Source of the DNA: Algibacter mikhailovii
GTDB taxonomy: Bacteria > Bacteroidota > Bacteroidia > Flavobacteriales > Flavobacteriaceae
Direction: 5' to 3'
Length of the DNA: 64,000 nucleotides
NCBI RefSeq assembly: GCF_014651495.1
Contig: NZ_BMWZ01000010.1
Location: 1 to 64,000, forward strand
The position numbers and the translations under genes are program-made. The first letter of the stretch is position 1; every line of letters begins with the position of its first letter. The notes below the pieces were generated by a model. It did not search any database, had not been told where the DNA came from, and saw only the letters and a list, made by a program, of their open reading frames with translations. Below are positions 9,045-17,050 of this stretch, piece by piece.

Positions 9045-9444
9045 ATGATATTTTTTTTAGAACGATTCGACAAAAATTACTTTCCGAAAATAAATTCAGT
9101 AAATATCTGCTTTATGCTATTGGAGAAATAATACTTGTTGTCATTGGTATTTTAATTGCGCTTCAGGTTAGCCATTGGAATGTTGAAAGAAAAAATGACT
9201 TTAAGGTAAAGATATTTTCAATGCAGCTGAATTTTTAGATCGTAAAGGCGCTTGAGATAAAAAAACAACAGGTAAAATCTTAGAAAATATTCATACTGAT
9301 GCTAAACTAAAATACCTGCTTTCAGCTAAACTCCAAATTCTTCGATTCAAATATAAATCTCTAAAAAACCGTAACTACCAAACAGTTGAAGAACTAATTC
9401 ATTACTTTGAAAATAGAAAGAAGTATTTTTTTTATTTCATTTAA
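9045..9444 (+). pseudogene. relic of a DUF6090-family membrane protein
   Basis: From the ATG at 9045 the frame reads MIFF and then shifts in a run of eight T bases. Removing two T restores RTIRQKLLSENKFSKYLLY, AIGEIILVVIGILIALQ and VSHWNVERKNDF. That is the typical start of the small flavobacterial DUF6090 proteins: a basic N-terminus, then one membrane helix. The middle of the gene is missing or scrambled. Another frame then gives DIFNAAEFLDRKGA, an in-frame TGA (9250s) where a Trp codon would fit, and a C-terminal segment KYLLSAKLQILRFKYKS with NYQTVEELIHYFENRKK. Both ends are recognisable but at least one frameshift, one stop and probably a deletion separate them. Family assignment is from memory of the conserved N-terminus. 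Confidence 0.7.
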
Positions 9445-9550
9445 AAACAAAAGGTTAACATTGTATCTTAAATGCTTTACAGGTATGTACTAGAAACAAC
9501 TCATACACAAAACCAGTAGTAGGTAGTTAACAATAAAAAAGAAAAAAACG

Positions 9551-10129
9551 ATGAAGCGATTAACTAATTTTATTGATAAGCATACCTCTGGAAAAAAAGT
9601 TTTAGGACTTTTTATTTTGACCAATAGTGTTTACATCATAATGCTGACTGTTACAATTCCAAAAACAATGGAATTTTCTAACGGAATGAAATTATTAGAT
9701 ATGATGCCTTCTGGATATGATTTGAATTATGTCAATGAATTATTCAGTACCCTAGGAGAAAATGGACGAGCAACTTATCTAACGAATCAAATTCCTATGG
9801 GTATGATTTACCCATTACTTTTCGGACTTTCTTACTGTTTGCTTTTGGGCTATTTCTTAAAAAAACTAAATAAACTTCATATCCCATATTTATATTTATG
9901 CATACTTCCATTAATTGCAGGAATTTCAGATTATTTGGAAAATACAGGAATAATTATAATGTTAAACCATTATCCTGACTTGACGGAAACTATGGTTAAT
10001 ACAAGCCATACATTTACAATTCTAAAAAGTATTTCAACAACTGTATTTTTTATTGCCTTGATAATCATCTTAATACTACTTGGTTTAAAGTTCTTAAAAA
10101 GCAATAAAAAAAGTGCTAACACCCCATAA
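9551..10129 (+). CDS. hypothetical four-helix membrane protein
   Basis: I do not recognise the family. The 192-residue protein starts with a Lys-rich segment and has about four hydrophobic segments (residues 18-35, 85-102, 112-130, 160-182). A loop of about 50 residues between the first two, containing the GMKLLDMMPSGYDLNYV region, lies on the side opposite the N-terminus if the positive-inside rule holds. The C-terminus is Lys-rich (KSNKKSANTP). The A-rich leader AAAAAAGAAAAAAACG precedes the ATG. It stands alone between a gene relic and an EthD gene, and is followed by copy B of the intergenic repeat element. Confidence 0.65.
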   Translation: MKRLTNFIDKHTSGKKVLGLFILTNSVYIIMLTVTIPKTMEFSNGMKLLDMMPSGYDLNYVNELFSTLGENGRATYLTNQIPMGMIYPLLFGLSYCLLLGYFLKKLNKLHIPYLYLCILPLIAGISDYLENTGIIIMLNHYPDLTETMVNTSHTFTILKSISTTVFFIALIIILILLGLKFLKSNKKSANTP

Positions 10130-10149
10130 AACGAATGCCTTGTGCAGGC

Positions 10150-10250
10150 CTAATGAATAAAATCCTGGCCAATTATATATTCGGTTTGTATTTGTAACAT
10201 TAGGTGCTTAAACGTGCCACCAACCATACACAACCGTTTTGTTCCTTATC
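10150..10250 (+). repeat. recurring intergenic element, copy B
   Basis: Contains GGCC...GGCC flanking AAAATCCT, then TTCGGTTTGTATTTG (10180-10194), ACATTAGGTGCTTAAACG, then CACAACCGTT. The TTCGGyTTGTATTTG core and ATTAGGTrCTTA segment match copy C (11425-11456) nearly exactly and copy A more loosely. Confidence 0.5.
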
Positions 10251-10355
10251 CCAGAAAAAGCCCTAATTAAATCGTTTCAAAGCTGTTTAGTCAAGATTGA
10301 ATCATTAAAAGCCTTAACTTGTAGTTTGTAAATAACAAGCTAAATATAAAATAAG

Positions 10356-10679
10356 ATGAAAAAAGGATTGATTAAAGTAACTGTAGTGTATCCAAACTCA
10401 GAAGGAAAAGAATTTGACATGGATTATTATTGCAATAAGCATATTCCATTGGTTGGTTCCTTATTAGGTGATGCCCTTAAAGGTGCAACAGTTGAAAAAG
10501 GAATCGGTGGTGGTGCACCTGGATCATCTGCTCCATATGCAGGAATGGGTAATATGTATTTCGATTCCGTAGAAACTTTTGAAAACGCTTTTGGCCCCAA
10601 TGCCAATAAAATAATGGGAGATTTACCAAACTTCACTAACATTGAGCCTGTAATTCAAATAAGTGAGGTTATGATTTGA
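10356..10679 (+). CDS. EthD family protein
   Basis: A 107-residue small alpha/beta-barrel protein of the EthD family. Markers are the opening IKVTVVYPNSEGKEFDMDYYCNKH, with the DYY..KHIPL motif at residues 24-33, and the C-terminal SVETFENAFGPNANKIMGDLPNF. EthD proteins are cofactor-free and were first described beside an ether-degrading P450. Most, like this one, sit alone and have no proven reaction. No partner oxygenase is adjacent. Confidence 0.88.
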   Translation: MKKGLIKVTVVYPNSEGKEFDMDYYCNKHIPLVGSLLGDALKGATVEKGIGGGAPGSSAPYAGMGNMYFDSVETFENAFGPNANKIMGDLPNFTNIEPVIQISEVMI

Positions 10680-10898
10680 TTTAGTACATCAATTACCGGC
10701 AATTGCATACACACGCAGACATAACACGGTTTGTATTAATTTTTTTGTTTTTTTAGTCCTCCAAAAAACGGACGGGTGCTCTCTGGCTCGATTGTTTTTA
10801 TGAACTTAATTACAGACAACGGCACGAATCATGTACAAAAACTTTGTGGTAAATATGGGAGGACGTAACCCTGTAAAAATTACTAGCATCAATACCAA

Positions 10899-11345
10899 AT
10901 GAAAAAAACAAAACACCTCTGCTTTGTAATACTCTGTATTCTCATTTTCCCAACGAAACTATTCTCTCAAACCGACAGAGATGAGATACAAGCGACTAGA
11001 AAGGCTTCAAATCTAGCCTATAAGTCATACAACAAAGCGGAAATACTTTCATTTTTAACAGATGATGTATTAATAACAGCCGGAAATGGAACATTACTTT
11101 CTGGAAAAAAAGCAATAAAACAATATTTTTCAAACCATACAGACAGTAAAATATACTACACAAGAACGGCTAAGGAAATTGTGGTAAATGAAAAAAGAGG
11201 TCTAGCTTGGGAAAGTGGAATATGGGATGGTTATAATCCCGAACAAGGAAGTGGTTCTATTATTTCTGGCAATTATTCAGCCATGTGGACTAAAGCCTCT
11301 GGCGTTTGGAAAATAAAATCTCAATTATTTGTAACCCTAGATTAA
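10899..11345 (+). CDS. secreted SnoaL/DUF4440-like (NTF2-fold) protein
   Basis: A 148-residue protein with a signal peptide (about residues 1-24, ending KLFSQ). The mature part begins DEIQATRKASNLAYKSYNKAEILSFLTDDVLITAG and continues through GTLLSGKKAIKQYF to GNYSAMWTKASGVWKIKSQLF. This matches the NTF2-like fold of the DUF4440/SnoaL group: a helix pair, the D-D-V motif and a final beta-hairpin with a Trp. Such proteins can be enzymes, immunity proteins or ligand binders. No function can be assigned. It sits between two repeat-bearing spacers. Confidence 0.78.
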   Translation: MKKTKHLCFVILCILIFPTKLFSQTDRDEIQATRKASNLAYKSYNKAEILSFLTDDVLITAGNGTLLSGKKAIKQYFSNHTDSKIYYTRTAKEIVVNEKRGLAWESGIWDGYNPEQGSGSIISGNYSAMWTKASGVWKIKSQLFVTLD

Positions 11346-11404
11346 TACTAAATCACAATGCCTTAGTAAGGGTGATAATTAATGACTAGGTCAGCCTACT
11401 AACA

Positions 11405-11490
11405 AAAATCCTAACGGATTTTCAATTCGGCTTGTATTTGCTAAATTAGGTACTTACAACGCGTAAAATAACAGACACAACACGCTGTGC
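11405..11490 (+). repeat. recurring intergenic element, copy C
   Basis: A perfect 7-bp hairpin (AAAATCC 11405-11411, GGATTTT 11416-11422, loop TAAC) is followed by TTCGGCTTGTATTTG (11426-11440), CTAAATTAGGTACTTA and CAACGCG. It has the same order and wording as copy B, with the same hairpin-first layout as copy A. Confidence 0.5.
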
Positions 11491-11536
11491 TTCGTACCAT
11501 GAACAACTTTACTTCAGCATACATTAAAAGAATAAG

Positions 11537-12700
11537 ATGATATTATTTATATTTTATTTACTGGCAATTTTATCACTATTGATAGGAACCGCTGCTATTT
11601 ACATGGCTTTAATAGAGACATTTCCCGTTAAGTGGTTATACTATCATTATTTTATTAGAAAACCGATAAATTGGACAATCCTTATAGTTATTTTACTATG
11701 GACTTTCTATATTTATCAACAAGAAAACCATTTCCCCCTATGGTCTCTAGTTCCAATTATTTTGACGAGCATTGCTGTTATATTAACATACAAAATGCAT
11801 CAAGAAACGGCCTTTAAGGCCGTTGACTTCCCTATATTCACAAAAGATATTTCAATATTACCCATAAAGGATGAAATGCAATTGGCAATTATTGAATATG
11901 ATGGAATCACAAAGTGCTATCCTTTGGATTATGTCATACATCATCACATTATCAATGATAAATTCAATTCAAGAATTGTTGCACTTACCTATTGTGCAAT
12001 GTGTAGAAGCATAATACCTTTTGACGTTACTGAAATAGGACCTTTATTTGTCGGCTCTTTTAAAGATGCCAATATGATAGTTGCTGATAAAAAAACGAAA
12101 ACATTTTTTCAGCAAGCTACATTTCAATCAATTATTGGAAAATTACACCCATACAATTTGACCATGATTCCATTTCAGATATTATCGTGGTCAGACGTCA
12201 AGAAATCAATCCTCAAACCACAAGTTGTTAATGTAACCAAGAAGGATTTTCGAGAATTTCAACTACCCATTCCCGGAATCTGGAAAAAAATAGTTGCCAC
12301 TGAAAACACTCCAGGACTATCCTCAAAAAATAGAGATAAGACCTTCCCTTCTCGGACTCACGTTATTGGTCTCATTGATGAATCCATAAAGAAAAAAATT
12401 GTCTATTTAAAAAAAGAAGTGATTTCAAACGAAGTAGTATTAAATAAAGAACACAATGTCTTTCTTATTGGAATTGCTGATACTGTCAACGGATTTAAAA
12501 ATTCGGTTAATAATTTCGTATTGAATGTTACATTAGACAATGCTGAAATACTGGATTTGAATAGTCAAACACGATGGAACATGCGTGGCAAATACATTAA
12601 AGGAAAGCTAAACACAAATTTAGAACCAATTGCAATATCAGATGAGTACTGGTTTTCGTGGAAAAAATTCCATAGAGATTCTAAATTAATTAGGTTATAA
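11537..12700 (+). CDS. DUF3179 domain membrane protein
   Basis: A 387-residue protein with three N-terminal membrane helices (about 3-25, 45-61, 68-86) and a large soluble DUF3179 domain. The diagnostic ALTYCAMCRSIIPFD segment (149-163) carries Cys153 and Cys156 in a CxxC pair, and a downstream THVIGL segment follows. The family function is unknown. The paired cysteines suggest a metal or redox role, but this is speculative. Most homologues lack or have fewer transmembrane helices, so the anchored form is worth noting. The spacing to its neighbours (190 and 160 bp) suggests its own transcription unit. Confidence 0.82.
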   Translation: MILFIFYLLAILSLLIGTAAIYMALIETFPVKWLYYHYFIRKPINWTILIVILLWTFYIYQQENHFPLWSLVPIILTSIAVILTYKMHQETAFKAVDFPIFTKDISILPIKDEMQLAIIEYDGITKCYPLDYVIHHHIINDKFNSRIVALTYCAMCRSIIPFDVTEIGPLFVGSFKDANMIVADKKTKTFFQQATFQSIIGKLHPYNLTMIPFQILSWSDVKKSILKPQVVNVTKKDFREFQLPIPGIWKKIVATENTPGLSSKNRDKTFPSRTHVIGLIDESIKKKIVYLKKEVISNEVVLNKEHNVFLIGIADTVNGFKNSVNNFVLNVTLDNAEILDLNSQTRWNMRGKYIKGKLNTNLEPIAISDEYWFSWKKFHRDSKLIRL

Positions 12701-12862
12701 AAAGTACGAATACACAATAACGTTTACAAAAAGTAGCGGTTAATGACTTAAACGAAAATGAATTTTATACATTTAAGGCTAGTTATAAGCTGAAAAAGTA
12801 GTTTCTAAAATCCGTTACCTTATGATACAAAATCGTTGGTAAGAATTAAAACAAATTAAATA

Positions 12863-13768
12863 TTGAGAAATAATAGCCTTAAAATTTCAATACTTGTATT
12901 GCTCGTATTTTTCAATGCTTGCAAAACTGAGAAATCCAACAGAGAAGATCACAAGAATTCTTCAGAAAACAGTCCTTATCTTGGTCAAAATCCACCTGGA
13001 TCAATACCTGAACCTTTTGCCCCGGGATTAGTCACCACATTAAATTGGGAGAATGATGGCGTTTTTACACCAGACCTAAAGGAGTTTTATTTCCTAAGAG
13101 AGGTTGGAGCAACAGAGCATGATAAAAAAATGGAATTTGTGGTCTTGCAGTATAAAGACAACGAGTGGCAAGATTCTATTATCTCGGCACGAGTAGGACA
13201 ACCCTTTATATCATCTGATGGCAAGATAATGCACTTAGGAAAAAAATATAAAGAGCGCTTGACCAATGGAGCATGGTCTGAAATAAAACCACTAGATTCT
13301 AGTTTATATAAGATTCCCATAATGCGACTTACCGCTTCGGCGAAGGGAACGTATGTCTTTGATGCTATGGGTGAAGGTGTACTCAGGTATTCTAGAATAA
13401 TTAATGGAAAAAGAGAAAAACCCGTGCTTTTTGATAAAAACATCAATTCTGGCACAGCCAATGCGCATCCCTTTATTGCACCGGACGAATCCTATATGCT
13501 TTGGGATAGTAGACGAGATAACGGCTATGGCAACGCTGATATCTATGTTAGTTTTCGGCAAAAAGATGGCTCTTGGAGTCAAGCTATGAATCTGGGCGAT
13601 AAGGTAAACACAGCGGCATCTGAATACGGCGCAAGTGTAACACCAGATGGAAAATATCTTTTCTTCAATAGAAATGTAGGCAAAGTAAACCCAACAGATA
13701 AATATGAGAATACAGATATATTTTGGGTAGACGCGCAAGTCATTTATAGCTTAAGACTTGAACAATAA
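12863..13768 (+). CDS. PD40/WD40-like beta-propeller lipoprotein
   Basis: A 301-residue lipoprotein. The lipobox FFNAC puts the acylated Cys at about residue 20, followed by a Ser/Asn/Lys-rich linker. The mature domain has TolB-type propeller blades: ENDGVFTPDLKEFYFLRE, ISSDGKIMHLGKKYK, IAPDESYMLWDSRRDNGYGNADIYVSFR and VTPDGKYLFFNRN. No ATG is available upstream in frame, so the start is the TTG at 12863. The domain probably binds a ligand or protein at the outer membrane. No partner gene is adjacent. Confidence 0.78.
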   Translation: MRNNSLKISILVLLVFFNACKTEKSNREDHKNSSENSPYLGQNPPGSIPEPFAPGLVTTLNWENDGVFTPDLKEFYFLREVGATEHDKKMEFVVLQYKDNEWQDSIISARVGQPFISSDGKIMHLGKKYKERLTNGAWSEIKPLDSSLYKIPIMRLTASAKGTYVFDAMGEGVLRYSRIINGKREKPVLFDKNINSGTANAHPFIAPDESYMLWDSRRDNGYGNADIYVSFRQKDGSWSQAMNLGDKVNTAASEYGASVTPDGKYLFFNRNVGKVNPTDKYENTDIFWVDAQVIYSLRLEQ

Positions 13769-13969
13769 AAACACAGCTACGGCCAAAACATGTTATCCGT
13801 TACGATGTTTACAGTGACAATACAAAATATTAAAGCGTACAATTAGGCCACTACGCATGCATTTATCCGAAGGGTATCATTTATCTGCATAGCACATTCT
13901 TTTTTATAATTATGTCATTTGCCTGTAATAATTTATACTTTATACCACTAACTACAAAAAAGGACACTA

Positions 13970-14461
13970 TTGAGTAGCGATTTTTACAAAACATCCATTT
14001 TGCCGTTTGCCGGAATAATCATCAAATTATGTCGAGCTTATACCAACTCGCAAGAAGATTTTGAAGATTATTATCAAGAAGTGTGTTTACAAATTTGGCG
14101 GAGTAAAGACAACTTTCGTGAAGAATCGCAATGGAGCACTTGGGTATACAGAATTTCACTAAATGTTTGTCTAACCTTACTTAAGAAAAAGAAAAACAAT
14201 GTTCAACATTTTGTATCTGATTCAGTAACTACCGAAGAAACCGAAGACAACTTTGCATTTTCAGACGAATCTCTAAATGTATTATACGATGCTATTAGAG
14301 AACTTTCAGAAATAGATAGAGCCGTTATCATGCTTTATTTAGAAGAAAAATCACAAAAGGAAATTGCTGAAATTATAGGAACGAACCCTAATAATATTGG
14401 AGTACGTGTGAAAAGAATTAAAACAAGATTAAAAAAAATATTAGATGGAAAAATCAATTGA
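13970..14461 (+). CDS. ECF-type RNA polymerase sigma factor
   Basis: A 163-residue sigma-70 family protein. Region 2 spans about residues 20-72 (SQEDFEDYYQEVCLQIWRSKDNF, then WSTWVYRISLNVCL). Region 4 spans about 105-158 (LSEIDRAVIMLYLEEKSQKEIAEIIGTN, then GVRVKRIKTRLKKIL). The start is TTG at 13970, preceded by AAAAAAGGACACTA, a good Shine-Dalgarno sequence at the right distance. Its last 17 bases overlap the next gene, a membrane protein. That translational coupling is the usual layout of an ECF sigma factor with its anti-sigma factor. Confidence 0.9.
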   Translation: MSSDFYKTSILPFAGIIIKLCRAYTNSQEDFEDYYQEVCLQIWRSKDNFREESQWSTWVYRISLNVCLTLLKKKKNNVQHFVSDSVTTEETEDNFAFSDESLNVLYDAIRELSEIDRAVIMLYLEEKSQKEIAEIIGTNPNNIGVRVKRIKTRLKKILDGKIN

Positions 14462-15101
14462 AAATATATGGAAAGAAGGTTTTCTTAAGAGTGATGCATT
14501 GGTAGCTCCAAAAATAAACAACCTTTACAACCAAAAGTCAATTCATATTATTGATAAATTCAAACGCATGTTTAAAATAAATTTGATTGCCATTGTTGCA
14601 TTCTCATTTGCCTTTTTAATCGTCTCTTTCTTAATAGGAATTCCAATAACGGGCATCATATTTTTTGCCACCCTTTCAGTGCTTGTTTTTATAAATAAGC
14701 AACTATTAAACGATTTAGAAAAAATTGACCTAGGCATAAGCAGTTATCAATACCTGAAAGCATTTAGCCAATGGATAAACAAACAAATATCTATTAATAA
14801 GAAAGTTTCGAGATTTTTATACCCCATCATTTTTATATCCATGATTTTAGGTTTTTGGTTTAAAGATGCAGAAGGCATGCCTTTGGGAGAAAAACTTGTA
14901 GGTGAAATTCTTGTTGGTTTTCCTGATGTCTATTTGATCTTTGGAGTGCCACTTATAGGAATCGTAATTGTATTATTAATCTTGGCTTTACTGGCGTTTT
15001 TTGGTGGTAGAATTTACACCTGGGATTTAAACATAGTTTATGGAAGGCTATTCAAAAAGCTAGAAGAAATGATGACTGATATAGAAAGTTTAAGAAATTA
15101 A
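14445..15101 (+). CDS. membrane protein coupled to the ECF sigma gene, putative anti-sigma factor
   Basis: A 218-residue protein overlapping the sigma gene by 17 bp. It has a cytoplasmic N-terminal segment of about 43 residues (IENIWKEGFLKSDALVAPKINNLYNQKS) and four membrane helices (about 44-62, 66-83, 124-139, 165-187). It ends with a cytoplasmic tail LFKKLEEMMTDIESLRN. The N-terminal helix ahead of the first membrane segment is where an anti-sigma domain would sit. I see no zinc-binding ZAS motif and no close match to FecR. The anti-sigma role is inferred from gene order only. Confidence 0.65.
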   Translation: MEKSIENIWKEGFLKSDALVAPKINNLYNQKSIHIIDKFKRMFKINLIAIVAFSFAFLIVSFLIGIPITGIIFFATLSVLVFINKQLLNDLEKIDLGISSYQYLKAFSQWINKQISINKKVSRFLYPIIFISMILGFWFKDAEGMPLGEKLVGEILVGFPDVYLIFGVPLIGIVIVLLILALLAFFGGRIYTWDLNIVYGRLFKKLEEMMTDIESLRN

Positions 15102-15213
15102 ACATATCTAAATAGGCCGTTACAACAACATTTTTTAAAAAAATTAAAGAAAAACAGTTTTTAAGTGTAATATTTTGGGTTGGCAGCCACTAACCAAGAA
15201 AACAGTAAAAATT

Positions 15214-15666
15214 ATGACACTAAAAAATGCAATTAACCTCTTTGAAAGCTATGTAAATGAGACGAGTAAGACTTCTGAAATTAAGATATATCGTGAATTT
15301 ATCGAAATTATAAAGAGCTTAGAAATGAAAGATTTGTCTAAAAATGACATTCAATCTATAGAAAATGAATTAGAAAATTTAAATTTAAAATCAAACTTTG
15401 CGAACAGAAAAAAACACTTCAGTAAGGCTATCAGTAATTTTAAAACATATTTAAAAGACACCTTTTCCTTAACGACCAAAGGGCATTATACAACTTTTTA
15501 TGGCGGATTAGGATTAGTATTTGGTTTGCTATTTGGGGTTGCCATTTTATCTAGCCTAGAACGCTCATTAGGCATTTCTCTTGGTTTAATTGGTGGTATG
15601 GTAATTGGTTCAATTATGGGCCGCAGCAAAGATGCACAAGCCAGAGCTGCAGGAAAAATGCTTTAA
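15214..15666 (+). CDS. small membrane protein with a glycine-rich helix, function unknown
   Basis: About 150 residues from the ATG at 15214; the frame is open back to a TTG at 15175, but the added residues look non-coding. The first two thirds are helical and charged (LFESYVNETSKTSEIKIYREF, then FANRKKHFSKAISNFKTYL). The rest holds two glycine-zipper-like hydrophobic segments (GGLGLVFGLLFGVAILSSL and LGLIGGMVIGSIMG). It follows the sigma/anti-sigma pair by 110 bp on the same strand, so it may be a target or third component. I do not recognise the family. Confidence 0.6.
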   Translation: MTLKNAINLFESYVNETSKTSEIKIYREFIEIIKSLEMKDLSKNDIQSIENELENLNLKSNFANRKKHFSKAISNFKTYLKDTFSLTTKGHYTTFYGGLGLVFGLLFGVAILSSLERSLGISLGLIGGMVIGSIMGRSKDAQARAAGKML

Positions 15667-15734
15667 TTAGTATACGGATTACACCATAAACATCAACCTA
15701 AATATAAAGCCAACCACAAAACCGCATATAACAA

Positions 15735-15791
15735 ATAGCAGATAAGAGCTAAATTCTAAGTTTGGTTCTTTTCTGCTATCTTTGTTTTTAA
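15735..15791 (+). terminator. terminator candidate in the 15667-15971 spacer
   Basis: ATAGCAGATAAG (15734-15745) pairs with CTTTTCTGCTAT (15768-15779), with one T-T mismatch, around a 22-nt loop, then CTTTGTTTTTA. It probably ends the transcript of the preceding gene. Further on, AAAAGTTGA (15879-15887) and TCAACTTTT (15921-15929) form a 9-bp inverted repeat of unknown role before the next gene. Nothing else was seen in this 305-bp spacer. Confidence 0.5.
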
Positions 15792-15971
15792 ACTAAGCTT
15801 ATAGTTCATATAATACTACCTATTTTCATTGTAAATACGGTGGGCGACATTCAATTCAAGTATTCTAAATAAACAGATAAAAGTTGATTTGAACTTGTAA
15901 CAGCATTGGATTTAATACTGTCAACTTTTAAACCGTAATTATTATGTTTCAGTAACTAAAAATCAACAATC

Positions 15972-16424
15972 ATGAAAAACGTCATAATAATCTTAACCAT
16001 TTGTTTCGGTTCAATCGCTTCAATGGCTCAAAATTTTAACACGGAACTTGAGCATATTAGTATCATAGTTAAAGATGTTGAAAAAAGTGCAGCCTTTTAT
16101 AAAAACATTCTACACCTTAAGGAGCTGCCAACACCATGGGGAGAAAACACACCTCTCCCTGCAGTTTTTTTTGATCTTGGCAATAAGCGTGAACTTCACG
16201 TTACCGAATATAATTCTGAAATAAAACTACACAAGTTTATCCATTTGGCATTTGCCATAAATGATTTTGACGCCTACTTGCAATTTTTAAATAAAATTGG
16301 CATTTCATATGGAGAATTCTCAGATAAAAACATGAAATTCCAAACAAGAATAGATGGCGTCAGACAGATTTATTTTCAAGACCCTGACGGATACTGGATT
16401 GAGGTAAATGATGCAAAACATTGA
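15972..16424 (+). CDS. secreted VOC/glyoxalase-like protein
   Basis: A 150-residue protein with a signal peptide (MKNVIIILTICFGSIASMAQ). It has a single vicinal-oxygen-chelate module: LEHISIIVKDVEKSAAFYKNI (residues 26-46), then ELHVTEYN, then HKFIHLAFAINDFDAYL, then QIYFQDPDGYWIEVND. The pattern contains the usual metal ligands (His near 28, Glu near 76, His near 91, Glu near 146). Export of a VOC protein to the periplasm is less common than the cytosolic form. The reaction is unknown. Confidence 0.82.
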   Translation: MKNVIIILTICFGSIASMAQNFNTELEHISIIVKDVEKSAAFYKNILHLKELPTPWGENTPLPAVFFDLGNKRELHVTEYNSEIKLHKFIHLAFAINDFDAYLQFLNKIGISYGEFSDKNMKFQTRIDGVRQIYFQDPDGYWIEVNDAKH

Positions 16425-16567
16425 TATTCTATTTCAAGAAATTAAATTAAACTATCGCGGTGAACTAAGCATACAAATACTATGAAATTAAAACTGCCCT
16501 ATTTTGAAATAAGGCTATCTATTTGAAACATTAAGCACAAAAATGACAAGTTAAAATAAAAAGATTC

Positions 16568-16726
16568 ATGACTAATGTATTCGAACATATAAGAGAACAT
16601 GGACCCTACAAAAAATTTACCATAGATGAATTATTGTTTGTGGAATTTAAATGCGTGTCTACAATAAAGTTTGGTAATCTTAAAAAAATCATTAGCAACA
16701 TTTTGATCCTTAGACAAAACAACTAA
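16568..16726 (+). CDS. short ORF (52 residues), possible gene relic
   Basis: ATG at 16568 to TAA at 16724-16726, with the next gene's ATG following immediately. The N-terminal half (NVFEHIREHGPYKKFTIDELLFVEFKC) reads like the first residues of a flavobacterial AraC-type sensor domain. This is from memory and unverified. The second half then turns into a Lys/Ile-rich stretch that does not fit. The direct abutment with the downstream start could couple translation. It is either a truncated relic or a short leader ORF. Confidence 0.35.
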   Translation: MTNVFEHIREHGPYKKFTIDELLFVEFKCVSTIKFGNLKKIISNILILRQNN

Positions 16727-17050
16727 ATGCAATACGACAAAGATTTACAATCAGAGTATAAGGCATTGTTTCTGGAAGCCCGATCATTTTTACCATCGTT
16801 TGATGGTATTTTAGAAACAAAAAAAGAACGAATCACAACGTATTCTAACGAAAAAGGCGGCATATGTCATATAAGGACTATGTCCTACGGCATTGATTTT
16901 GGCCTTTTGAAAGGTGCCAAAATGGAAGACAAATTGAGTCTATTAACGGGTAAAGGAAAAGCAATACGGGTACTGCCTCAAAAAAAGTTAGATAAAAAAG
17001 TTGTTGAATATGACATCAAACAAGCCATAGAAATTAACTCAAAAAAGTAG
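16727..17050 (+). CDS. DUF1801-like small protein
   Basis: A 107-residue protein related to DUF1801/YdhG-type proteins: SYGIDFGLLKGAKMEDKLSLL, then a positively charged region AIRVLPQKKLDKKVVEYDIKQAIE. That C-terminal half, with basic residues and the K-K-x(4)-Y-x(2)-K pattern, is the family's conserved part. Its TAG stop overlaps the GTG start of the next gene by one base (TAGTG), so the two are co-translated. The family function is unproven; a ligand- or nucleic-acid-binding role is suggested by the fold. Confidence 0.65.
   Translation: MQYDKDLQSEYKALFLEARSFLPSFDGILETKKERITTYSNEKGGICHIRTMSYGIDFGLLKGAKMEDKLSLLTGKGKAIRVLPQKKLDKKVVEYDIKQAIEINSKK

Noticed and set aside
15777-15784. TATCTTTG as a promoter for the VOC gene
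   Set aside because: It is a consensus -7 match, but it lies at the foot and T-tail of a hairpin that looks like a terminator, has no -33 partner at 17-23 bp, and is about 190 bp from the start codon.
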